A DNA stretch of 36,891 nt from Chloroflexota bacterium (GTDB taxonomy: Bacteria; Chloroflexota; Anaerolineae; UBA4142), in assembly GCA_016223105.1 (NCBI GenBank), contig JACRPR010000105.1:1-36891 (forward strand). Reading direction: 5' to 3'. The translations under genes were made by a program, and so were the position numbers. A model generated the notes under the pieces. It had not been told where the DNA came from. It searched no databases and saw only the letters and a program-made list of their open reading frames with translations. Below, piece by piece: positions 30,667-36,891 of the stretch (the first letter of the stretch is position 1; every line of letters starts with the position of its first letter).

Positions 30667-31911
30667 ATGCCACTCACATTTGAAATCACCTCACGCGATT
30701 CACACACCCGCGCGCGCGCTGGAATCATTCACACCGCGCACGGCGACATCGAGACGCCCGCGTTTATGGCAGTCGCGACGCAAGCAACCGTGAAAGCGTT
30801 GACGCCGGACGATCTCGAACAAATCGGTTTGCATTTATTGATCGCGAACACATACCATATCGCGCTACGTCCCGGCGCGAACCAGGTCGCGGAGCTCGGC
30901 GGCTTGCACGCGTTTATGAATTGGCAACGCGCGTTGATGACCGACAGCGGCGGCTTTCAAGTTTTTTCGCTCGGCACCGCGATTCGCGACGGCGTGGGAA
31001 AAATCGCGGACATTTTCCCGGAAGAAAATTCTACGGAGAGCCAATCTCTCAATCCCTCAATCTCTCAATCTCCAAAATCCAAAGGAACACCACTGTGCAA
31101 AATAGACGACGACGGCGTAACTTTTCGCTCGCACCTCGACGGCGCACTGATGCGACTCGATCCGGAAATTTCGTTGACGATTCAACACCAACTCGGCGCG
31201 GATTTTGTCGTCGCGTTCGACGAGTGCACCTCGCCGCTCGATTCGTACGAGTACACGCGCGTCGCGCTCGCGCGCACACATCGCTGGGCGGAACGTTGTC
31301 TCGAGCAACACGCGAAAACGCGGCGCGACTATCAATCGCTCTTTGGCATCGTGCAAGGCGGCGCATATCGCGATCTGCGTGAAGAGAGCGCGCGCGTGAT
31401 CGGTGGTCTGCCGTTCGATGGGTTGTGCATCGGCGGATCGCTCGGCAAATCGAAAAAAGAAATGCACGCGATTTTGGATTGGACGATTCCACTTTTGCCG
31501 GATGCAAAACCGCGCCACCTGCTTGGCATCGGCGAATTGCAAGATATTGTCGAGGGCGTCGCGCGCGGGATCGATCTCTTCGATTGCGCCGCGCCGACGC
31601 GCTGGGCGCGCAACGGCGCGTTGATCGTCTCGCGTGAAATCGCGGAGAATCCCGAACGGCGGCTCAACATTGGCAACGCGCGATTCGCGCTCGACCGCGC
31701 GCCGATTGATCCAACGTGCGATTGCTACGCGTGCAAAAATTTTTCGCGCGCGTACGTCCATCACTTGCATCGCGCGAAAGAATTGACCTATTACCGGCTT
31801 GCCTCGATTCACAACTTGAGAATGTTGATGCGCTTTACGCGCGAATTGCGCGCGGCGATTAATGCCGGACACTTTGCAGAATTTTACGCCGAGAATATCG
31901 GGCGCGGCTGA
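30667..31911 (+). CDS. tgt: tRNA-guanine transglycosylase
   Basis: This 414-residue enzyme swaps G34 of tRNAs with GUN anticodons for a 7-deazaguanine base. Key sites are present: TDSGGFQVFSL (about 91), FDECTSPLDS (about 184), LFGIVQGG (about 224), the nucleophilic Asp in DLFDCAAPTRWARNG (about 303) and the zinc site CDCYAC...HHLH (about 351-370). The base-recognition loop reads GGSLGKSKKEM instead of the bacterial GGLAVGE, which may change base specificity from preQ1 to queuine. A low-complexity insertion of about 25 residues (about 119-143) follows the first motif. The gene lies 207 bases after the DUF2419 gene on the same strand. No strong ribosome site is seen. Confidence 0.93.
   Translation: MPLTFEITSRDSHTRARAGIIHTAHGDIETPAFMAVATQATVKALTPDDLEQIGLHLLIANTYHIALRPGANQVAELGGLHAFMNWQRALMTDSGGFQVFSLGTAIRDGVGKIADIFPEENSTESQSLNPSISQSPKSKGTPLCKIDDDGVTFRSHLDGALMRLDPEISLTIQHQLGADFVVAFDECTSPLDSYEYTRVALARTHRWAERCLEQHAKTRRDYQSLFGIVQGGAYRDLREESARVIGGLPFDGLCIGGSLGKSKKEMHAILDWTIPLLPDAKPRHLLGIGELQDIVEGVARGIDLFDCAAPTRWARNGALIVSREIAENPERRLNIGNARFALDRAPIDPTCDCYACKNFSRAYVHHLHRAKELTYYRLASIHNLRMLMRFTRELRAAINAGHFAEFYAENIGRG
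31036..31085. repeat. CAATCTCT octamer tract inside tgt
   Basis: Four tandem units of about 8 bp (CAATCTCT, CAATCCCT, CAATCTCT, CAATCTCC) are followed by AAAATCCAAA. They are translated as SQSLNPSISQSPKSKG, inserted between two conserved TGT blocks without breaking the frame. Confidence 0.65.
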
Positions 31912-31943
31912 TTTTTCCAACGCGATTCAAAAACGAGGTGACG

Positions 31944-32987
31944 ATGCTTCGATCTATTTTTCTCCTTGCCGCGTTCGCGCTAACCGCGTGCGCGGACATT
32001 TCCCCAACGCGCGCGCCCACCGCATCCCCGCTTCCAACTTTCACGCGCGCGCCCACATCCCCGCTTCCGACCTTCACACTCGCGCCAACCCAAATCACAC
32101 TCACGGAATTTTCCGTGCCGCGTGGATCGCGTCCGCACGATGTCGCGCCCGCGCACGACGGTGGCGTGTGGTACACCGCGCAAGGTTCCGGCGAACTCGG
32201 CTGGCTCGATCCAAAAACCAGCTCGACGCGCCACATCAAACTCGGCGATGGCTCCGCACCGCACGGCGTCATCGTGAGCGCGGACGGCGCGGCGTGGATC
32301 ACCGACAGCGGCTTGAACGCGATCGTGCGCGTCGATCCAAAAACAAATGCGGTGCAAAAATTTCCGCTTCCAGCCAATCGGCGCGGCGCGAATTTGAACA
32401 CTGCGACCTTTGACAATCGCGGCGTGTTGTGGTTCACCGGGCAAGCCGGGATTTATGGACGACTCGATCCGGCGACCGGCAAACTGGAGGTGTTCGATGC
32501 GCCGCGCGGCGCAGGACCGTACGGGATCGCGACGACCCCGAACGGGCAAGTGTATTACGCGTCGCTCGCGGGCAATCACATCGCGCGCATTGACACGCAA
32601 ACCGGCGGGGCAACCGTGATCGAACCGCCGACGCCGCGCCAAGGCGCGCGGCGCGTGTGGGCGGATTCAAAAAATCGCGTGTGGGTGAGCGAGTGGAACG
32701 TGGGACAACTCGGGCTGTACGATCCAACAACGAACGCGTGGCGCGAATGGAAATTACCGGGCGCGCGTCCGCAGGCATACGCGGTGTTCGTGGACGATCA
32801 AGACATTGTTTGGGTTACGGAATGGGGTGCGAACACGCTCGCGCGATTTGATCCCGCGCGCGAAACGTTCGATCTGTTTCCGCACGCGAGTTCGCCGGCA
32901 AACGTGCGCCAAATCCTGGGACGACGCGGCGAGGTGTGGGGCGCGGAATCGGGCGTAGACAAATTGGTGGTTGCGATAACACAATAA
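31944..32987 (+). CDS. streptogramin-lyase-like beta-propeller lipoprotein
   Basis: The start is the ATG at 31944 with GAGG five bases upstream; a GTG two codons earlier overlaps that site. The 347-residue product has a lipoprotein signal with lipobox LTAC (Cys16). A tether follows in which the unit (P)TFTRAPTSPL is duplicated. Then come about six repeats of the Vgb/NHL type, such as GGVWYTAQGSGELGWLDP, GVLWFTGQAGIYGRLDP and DIVWVTEWGANTLARFDP. Virginiamycin B lyase has the same six-bladed propeller, but many relatives are not antibiotic lyases. The residues aligned with its catalytic His-Glu-His set are not clearly conserved, so a surface binding or sensing role is at least as likely. It follows tgt closely. 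Confidence 0.8.
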   Translation: MLRSIFLLAAFALTACADISPTRAPTASPLPTFTRAPTSPLPTFTLAPTQITLTEFSVPRGSRPHDVAPAHDGGVWYTAQGSGELGWLDPKTSSTRHIKLGDGSAPHGVIVSADGAAWITDSGLNAIVRVDPKTNAVQKFPLPANRRGANLNTATFDNRGVLWFTGQAGIYGRLDPATGKLEVFDAPRGAGPYGIATTPNGQVYYASLAGNHIARIDTQTGGATVIEPPTPRQGARRVWADSKNRVWVSEWNVGQLGLYDPTTNAWREWKLPGARPQAYAVFVDDQDIVWVTEWGANTLARFDPARETFDLFPHASSPANVRQILGRRGEVWGAESGVDKLVVAITQ

Positions 32988-32995
32988 AAATTTTT

Positions 32996-33065
32996 GATCC
33001 GCGAATTACGCGAATCTTTGCGAATAAAAGAAATATTTCGCGCAAATTCGCGTGATTCGCGGATC
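32996..33065. repeat. long imperfect palindrome (GATCCGCGAAT...ATTCGCGGATC)
   Basis: Arms of about 27 bases contain GATCCGCGAAT, ACGCGAAT and TTGCGAA and their complements, around an AT-rich centre. It lies between two convergent genes and can fold on both strands, so it may act as a bidirectional terminator and looks like a dispersed genomic repeat. Confidence 0.65.
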
Positions 33066-33600
33066 ACCTTTTGTTCCACCATTCCAAAATCGTACTGCCG
33101 TCGTTGAAACCGAGTGGCAGAAACGCGCCGAGCCCGAACACGAAAAAGTTTTCGAGCAGAAAAAACCAGGCGAGCGCGCGCGCGATTCCACCGATGGGAT
33201 CAAGCGCGATCACAATCACACCTGTCGCGAGTGAAACGATGAAACTGCCCAACGGTCCGCCGAGCGCGCGCGTGATGTGCAAGCGCGCGGGCAATGGCGG
33301 TTCATCGCGCGGGTACAGCGATGTCGAAAACAAACCGAGCGTGCCGAGCCGGATTCCAAACATCGGATAACCGATCCGCCGCGCGCCCCACGCGTGCCCG
33401 AACTGATGCGCGATTTCACCGACCCAGTGCAAAATCACCGCGAGCAAACTGCCGATCAGCGCGTCGAACCAGAGCATCGCGAGCAAACTCATCGCGATCA
33501 TGATCAGCACAATCCACAACGCGAGCGAGCCGATCAGAAATGAAATCGGCGCGACGCGCATCTCCAATCCAAAAAGCGATCCCAGTTTGATCGAACGCAT
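33064..33600 (-). CDS. M50-like integral membrane protein with HQxGH motif (probable pseudo-protease)
   Basis: The start is the ATG at 33600 with AGGAG eight bases upstream; the open frame beyond it runs antisense to the Uma2 gene. The 178-residue protein has four or five membrane segments. It carries WVGEIAHQFGHAWGARR near residues 58-74, aligned with the HExGH zinc site of site-2 proteases, and LPLGFNDGSTIL near residue 160, aligned with the third metal ligand (xDG). Both His and the Asp are present, but the catalytic Glu is Gln. It is therefore probably a metal-binding, non-proteolytic homologue. A single Glu seven residues before the second His (EIAHQFGH) might substitute, but this is not the usual geometry. 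Confidence 0.75.
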   Translation of the reverse strand: MRSIKLGSLFGLEMRVAPISFLIGSLALWIVLIMIAMSLLAMLWFDALIGSLLAVILHWVGEIAHQFGHAWGARRIGYPMFGIRLGTLGLFSTSLYPRDEPPLPARLHITRALGGPLGSFIVSLATGVIVIALDPIGGIARALAWFFLLENFFVFGLGAFLPLGFNDGSTILEWWNKR

Positions 33601-33635
33601 CGAATTTTCTCCTTTTGTAACGCAGATAAAACATA

Positions 33636-33664
33636 TTGCGCGTCCAGCAAGCGCGTGATATAAT
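33636..33664 (+). promoter_or_regulatory. promoter of the Uma2 gene, TTGCGC-17-TATAAT with extended -10
   Basis: TATAAT (33659-33664) is perfect and preceded by TGA, the same extended -10 as before nuoB. TTGCGC (33636-33641) lies 17 bases upstream. The start would be near 33671, 14 bases before the ATG. Confidence 0.55.
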
Positions 33665-33684
33665 CCAATCGTCGGAGGTGGCAA

Positions 33685-34263
33685 ATGGCACAAGCCAGAA
33701 AAAAATTTATCACGCCGGAAGAATATCTCGCGATGGAAGAACGCGCGGAATCCAAGAGCGAATATCTTCAAGGTGAAATTTTCGCGATGGCAGGCGGATC
33801 GTTCAATCACAGTACGATTATCAGCAATTGCATCACCGTGCTTAGCATCGCGCTTAAAGGCAAGCCGTGCCGCGTGCTTGACAGTAATATGCGCTTGCAC
33901 GTCAAGCCCAATGGACTGTACACCTACCCCGATGTGATGGTCGTTTGCGGCAAGGCACAATTCGTCGCCAAGCGCAATGACACACTCCTCAACCCGATTG
34001 TCATCGTCGAGGTGTTGTCACCCTCAACCCATTCGTACGATCGCGTAAAAAAATTCGCGCTCTACAAACCTATCGAAGCGTTGCGCGAGTATTTGCTGGT
34101 AGATTCGGAACGAATCCACGCGACCCTTTTGCGCGTGGTGAACAAGCAATGGATGATTGAAATGTACGACGACCGCGATGCAAGGATCGGATTAACCTCA
34201 ATCGGCTGTGAAATCGCGCTTCGTGATCTGTATGACAAGATCGTTTTTGAAAATCAAACCTGA
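33685..34263 (+). CDS. Uma2-family putative restriction-endonuclease-fold protein
   Basis: This 192-residue protein begins with FITPEEYLAMEERAESKSEY, then LQGEIFAMAGGSFNHSTI, YPDVMVVCG and PIVIVEVLSPST. These are the Uma2/DUF820 blocks. The fold is a PD-(D/E)xK nuclease with Asp in YPDV and Glu in VEVLS as metal ligands, so the active site looks intact. The family is abundant in cyanobacteria and Chloroflexota, usually as many scattered single genes of unknown role. The ribosome site GGAGG lies six bases before the ATG. It is a single-gene unit with its own promoter and terminator. Confidence 0.9.
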   Translation: MAQARKKFITPEEYLAMEERAESKSEYLQGEIFAMAGGSFNHSTIISNCITVLSIALKGKPCRVLDSNMRLHVKPNGLYTYPDVMVVCGKAQFVAKRNDTLLNPIVIVEVLSPSTHSYDRVKKFALYKPIEALREYLLVDSERIHATLLRVVNKQWMIEMYDDRDARIGLTSIGCEIALRDLYDKIVFENQT

Positions 34264-34282
34264 TCTGCTCCCCACTGCTGCA

Positions 34283-34321
34283 AAGGAACACGGATAAAAA
34301 ATGTCCGTGTTCCTTTTTTTA
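34283..34321 (+). terminator. terminator between the Uma2 and MFS genes
   Basis: AAGGAACACGGA (34283-34294) pairs perfectly with TCCGTGTTCCTT (34304-34315) and eight T residues follow (34314-34321). It terminates the Uma2 transcript and overlaps the stop codon of the convergent MFS gene. Confidence 0.9.
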
Positions 34322-35680
34322 TTGCGCGCTTGCGCCGCTTCCGCGCACTGCCGATGTGATCGCGCCGAGGATGCCTGCGAGCCCCGCCGCGAAAAATCCC
34401 GCGCTGATTGCATCGAATAACGATCCGCCGGACGATTGCACAGTCGAAAAAATCGCGCCCGCTAATCCGACGCCGAGCGCCATCCCGGTATTGCACGCGG
34501 TCGCCATCACGCCCGCGGCGACGCCTTGCCGATGCCGCGGCGCGGAGCCCATCAACGCGTTCGTGTTCGGCGTGGTGAAAATCCCAGTGCCGAGTCCAAC
34601 CATCGCGAGACCCAACGCGACCTGGTTTTGCGTTGAATCCGGCGCGAGTTGCGCGAGAAAAAACAATCCGCCCGCAAGCACGATCATTCCGAGCGTCGCG
34701 AGCGCGCGCGAGCCGATCCGATCCGACACCGTGCCGCTGAGCGGCGCGGTGATCGCCATCACGAGCGGTTGCGCGGTCAGCATCAACCCGGCTTCCGCCG
34801 GCGACATCCCGCGTCCCTGGATCAAATAGAACGGCGTCAAAAATAAAACGCTGTACACGCAAATATAATTCAACACCGCGCTTGCGACCGCCGCCGAAAA
34901 TAAGCGTTGGCGAAATAACGTGAGATCGAGCATCGGGCTGGCATCGCGTTTTTCGGCGCGCACAAAAATCACAGCGAACAAAATCGCCAACGCGATCAAC
35001 CCCAGCACCGGCGCCGAAGTCCAACCCCACGCGTGTCCCTGATTCAATCCGAGCAACAGCGCGACGAGCGCGATCATAAACGTCAGCGCGCCGATGGCAT
35101 CGAAGCGTTCCGTATTTTTTTCCGGCGGATCGTGCGGAATAAAATAAATGCTCAGCACCAATCCGAGCAAGCCAAACGGAATGTTGATGTAGAACGCGGC
35201 GCGCCAATCGAATTGACTTGTGAGCCAACCGCCGAATGAAGGACCGAGCGTTAAACCCAGATAGGTCATCATAGATTGCAGACCCAGGGCTTGACCGCGT
35301 TGCTCCGCCGGAAAATTGCGCGTGAGAATCGCGGGCGAATTGGAAAAGAGCATCGCCGCGCCCAACGCCTGCACGCCGCGAAACGCGATCAACGCGACCG
35401 CGTTCGGCGCGAGCGCGCACAAGGGCGATGCAATCATAAACACAAAAAATCCGGCGACATAGACCGGCTTGTGTCCGCGCAAATCGCCGAGGCGTCCGAA
35501 ACTCAAGAGCAAACCACTGACGACGAGCAGGTAAACCGTGATCACCCACTCTATCGTCGCGACCTCCGCGCCAAACTCGCGCGTAACGACCGGCAAAACA
35601 ACATTGACGACATTTGTGCTCATCGCGGACATGAGCGTGCCGACGCCGACCGCGAGCAGGACGAGCCATTTTGTTTGCAT
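34319..35680 (-). CDS. MFS drug exporter, DHA2 (EmrB/QacA) type
   Basis: This 453-residue protein has about 14 predicted membrane helices. It shows the family motif pattern: near the N-terminus MSTNVVNVVLPVVTREFG and EWVITVYLLVVSGLLL, motif A GRLGDLRGHKP after helix 2, and the antiporter motif C region YLGLTLGPSFGGWL in helix 5. Members use the proton gradient to export toxic compounds. No TetR/MarR regulator is adjacent. A tract of GATTGGA-like repeats occupies its leader. The antisense open frame of similar length is a codon-bias shadow. Confidence 0.92.
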   Translation of the reverse strand: MQTKWLVLLAVGVGTLMSAMSTNVVNVVLPVVTREFGAEVATIEWVITVYLLVVSGLLLSFGRLGDLRGHKPVYVAGFFVFMIASPLCALAPNAVALIAFRGVQALGAAMLFSNSPAILTRNFPAEQRGQALGLQSMMTYLGLTLGPSFGGWLTSQFDWRAAFYINIPFGLLGLVLSIYFIPHDPPEKNTERFDAIGALTFMIALVALLLGLNQGHAWGWTSAPVLGLIALAILFAVIFVRAEKRDASPMLDLTLFRQRLFSAAVASAVLNYICVYSVLFLTPFYLIQGRGMSPAEAGLMLTAQPLVMAITAPLSGTVSDRIGSRALATLGMIVLAGGLFFLAQLAPDSTQNQVALGLAMVGLGTGIFTTPNTNALMGSAPRHRQGVAAGVMATACNTGMALGVGLAGAIFSTVQSSGGSLFDAISAGFFAAGLAGILGAITSAVRGSGASAQ

Positions 35681-35687
35681 CGTGTCT

Positions 35688-35745
35688 AGAGATTGGAAGA
35701 TTGGAGATTGAAAGATTGACGATTGGAACTTGGATGTTGGAAAAT
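35688..35745. repeat. GATTGGA / AGATTGA heptamer-like tract
   Basis: Units such as AGATTGG, AGATTGGAG, ATTGAAAG, GATTGACG and TTGGATG are loosely tandem in the leader of the MFS gene. This is another member of the short-repeat tracts seen in the nuo gaps. Confidence 0.5.
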
Positions 35746-35807
35746 AGATACCGTCTCTTGTATTCTACTCCAAGTTGTCGGTCTGTCCAATAAGCAATTT
35801 TTCACAT

Positions 35808-35836
35808 TTGCTTTTGAATCTCTACGGCATTATTAT
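35808..35836 (+). promoter_or_regulatory. possible promoter TTGCTT-17-TATTAT for the aminotransferase
   Basis: The -35 is weak (35808-35813), the -10 is good (35831-35836) and the spacing is 17. It lies 29 bases before the GTG start at 35865. Confidence 0.4.
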
Positions 35837-35864
35837 TAGCCAAATCAATATTGCCGAGGTAAAA

Positions 35865-36891
35865 GTGACATTCACTTATCAAGCTCCACTCGCAAAAGAT
35901 CTGTTCTTGCTCGATCCAGACGTTGTCTTCCTCAATCACGGCTCATTCGGCGCAACGCTTCGACCTGTGTTCGAGAAATACCAATGGTGGCAACGCGAAT
36001 TAGAACGTCAACCGGTTGAATTCCTGGGACGACGCTTCAATGATCTAATGTACAAAGCGCGCGCGGGGCTTGCCGCATACCTTCAAACGGTTGCTGACAA
36101 TCTCGTTTATGTGCCCAATGCGACGACCGGTTTGAACGTTGTCGCGCGCAGTTTGTATTTGAATCCTGGCGATGAAATCCTCACAACCAATCACGAGTAC
36201 GGCGCGTTGGATCGCACATGGCGCTTTGTGTGCAACAAAACCGGCGCAATCTATACACGCGTCCCGATTCCTGTCCCGGTAACAACCGCGCAAGATTTTA
36301 TCGAACGATTCTGGGATGGTGTAACGCCGCGTACGCGCGTCATTTTCTTGAGCCACATCACCTCGCCAACCGCGTTGATTTTTCCGATCAAAGAAATTTG
36401 CCGGCGTGCACGAAACGCCGGGATCATTAGCATTATTGACGGCGCGCACGCGCTCGGGCAAATCGCCCTGAACCTGGAAGAGCTCGGCGCGGATTTCTAC
36501 AGTTCCAATCTGCACAAATGGATGTGCTGTCCGAAAGGCTCGGCATTCTTGTATGTGCGTCCAGAAATGCAAAACTTGGTCGAGCCATTGGTGGTCAGTT
36601 GGGGGTACGCATCAGAGAAACCCAGTCCATCACGATTCATTGATGAACAAGAGTGGACCGGCACGCGCGACATTGCCGCATATCTTGCAACGCCAGAGGC
36701 GATTAGTTTTTACAAAAACCATCACTGGGACCAAGTCCGCGCCCAATGCCACATGCTTGCCCAATATACGCGTGAACAAATCGCGGCACTCGGGAACTTG
36801 ACCCCGTTGAGTCCAGACTCAATGGAGTGGTATATGCAAATGGTGACCATGCCTCTGCCACAATGCAACGCGGAACAATTGAAAGCGCGTC
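35865..36891 (+). CDS. class V PLP-dependent aminotransferase (isopenicillin-N-epimerase-like), partial
   Basis: The gene starts at a GTG at 35865, with GAGG five bases upstream, and runs off the right edge after 342 codons. It reads DPDVVFLNHGSFGATLRPVF at the N-terminus. YVPNATTGLNVVAR (PLP phosphate region), FLSHITSPTALIFPI, IIDGAHALGQI (PLP Asp and His) and SSNLHKWMCCPKGSAF, with the Schiff-base Lys near residue 218, follow. This matches the class V family branch containing isopenicillin N epimerase, EgtE-like lyases and cysteine-desulfurase relatives. The exact reaction cannot be told. Missing C-terminal residues are outside the window. Confidence 0.9.
   Translation, partial: MTFTYQAPLAKDLFLLDPDVVFLNHGSFGATLRPVFEKYQWWQRELERQPVEFLGRRFNDLMYKARAGLAAYLQTVADNLVYVPNATTGLNVVARSLYLNPGDEILTTNHEYGALDRTWRFVCNKTGAIYTRVPIPVPVTTAQDFIERFWDGVTPRTRVIFLSHITSPTALIFPIKEICRRARNAGIISIIDGAHALGQIALNLEELGADFYSSNLHKWMCCPKGSAFLYVRPEMQNLVEPLVVSWGYASEKPSPSRFIDEQEWTGTRDIAAYLATPEAISFYKNHHWDQVRAQCHMLAQYTREQIAALGNLTPLSPDSMEWYMQMVTMPLPQCNAEQLKAR

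Noticed and set aside
30453-30728. 91-codon minus-strand frame across the tgt leader
   Set aside because: It contains a plausible-looking stretch but has no ribosome site, no family match by eye and overlaps the tgt start.
28251-31911. A DNA 7-deazaguanine (Dpd-type) modification system built on the methylase and TGT
   Set aside because: The TGT keeps the full tRNA-type motif set and zinc site, no other dpd genes are present, and DUF2419 points to tRNA queuosine salvage.
33601-33960. 120-codon N-terminal extension of the M50-like protein
   Set aside because: It is antisense to the Uma2 gene, lacks a ribosome site, and a good AGGAG precedes the ATG at 33600.
34254-35669. 471-codon minus-strand frame overlapping the MFS gene
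   Set aside because: It is Arg-rich without membrane helices; the 453-residue frame has the MFS motifs.

Overview
The window looks like a chromosomal segment of a free-living bacterium, most likely a member of the Chloroflexota (Anaerolineae-like). This is inference from gene content: split complex I modules, a DUF2419 queuosine-salvage gene, many MNT/HEPN, HicAB and Uma2 genes, and a coding style saturated with GCG/CGC. No rRNA or other marker settles it. There is one tRNA gene and no CRISPR array.

Layout. (1) 1-5319: a leftward defence-like operon. It holds a large Eco57I-class adenine methyltransferase, a DUF3800 protein and the first 124 residues of a PLD-domain (probably helicase-fused) protein. 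A small HTH regulator is divergent to it and is probably read from a leaderless mRNA. (2) 5320-5850: a terminator, a cluster of ATCACG half-sites, a promoter and a 38-residue membrane protein, then tRNA-Thr(CGT). The tRNA and the next operon appear to share one palindromic -35 box. (3) 5983-10914: an export ABC system (ATPase fused to a cNMP-like domain, FtsX/MacB-type permease, lipoprotein adaptor) closed by a strong terminator. (4) 10934-22349: a respiratory cluster nuoB-nuoCD-nuoF-nuoG-nuoI plus a frameshifted HdrD/GlcF-like membrane Fe-S oxidoreductase. Toxin-antitoxin-type genes sit at nearly every junction: HicBA, an MNT-HEPN fusion with a small antitoxin-like gene, and a separate MNT/HEPN pair. 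Low-complexity 7-8 bp repeat tracts lie in the same gaps. nuoE, A, H and J-N are absent from the window. (5) 22432-27154: a secreted beta-helix protein, a PIN-domain operon and an HU-like protein, all leftward. (6) 27251-31911: a tyrosine-recombinase-like protein that seems to have lost its catalytic residues, a beta-class DNA methyltransferase, a DUF2419 queuosine-5'-phosphate hydrolase and a tRNA-guanine transglycosylase. The last two form a plausible queuine salvage unit. (7) 31944-36891: a streptogramin-lyase-like lipoprotein, an M50-like membrane protein with HQxGH in place of HExxH, a Uma2 protein, an MFS exporter, and a class V aminotransferase that runs off the right edge.

The features most worth a second look are the toxin-antitoxin-punctuated complex I operon, short repeat tracts that also occur in frame inside nuoG and tgt, the catalytically altered recombinase and protease homologues, the back-to-back promoter pair, and the queuosine salvage pair whose TGT has an altered substrate-loop motif.
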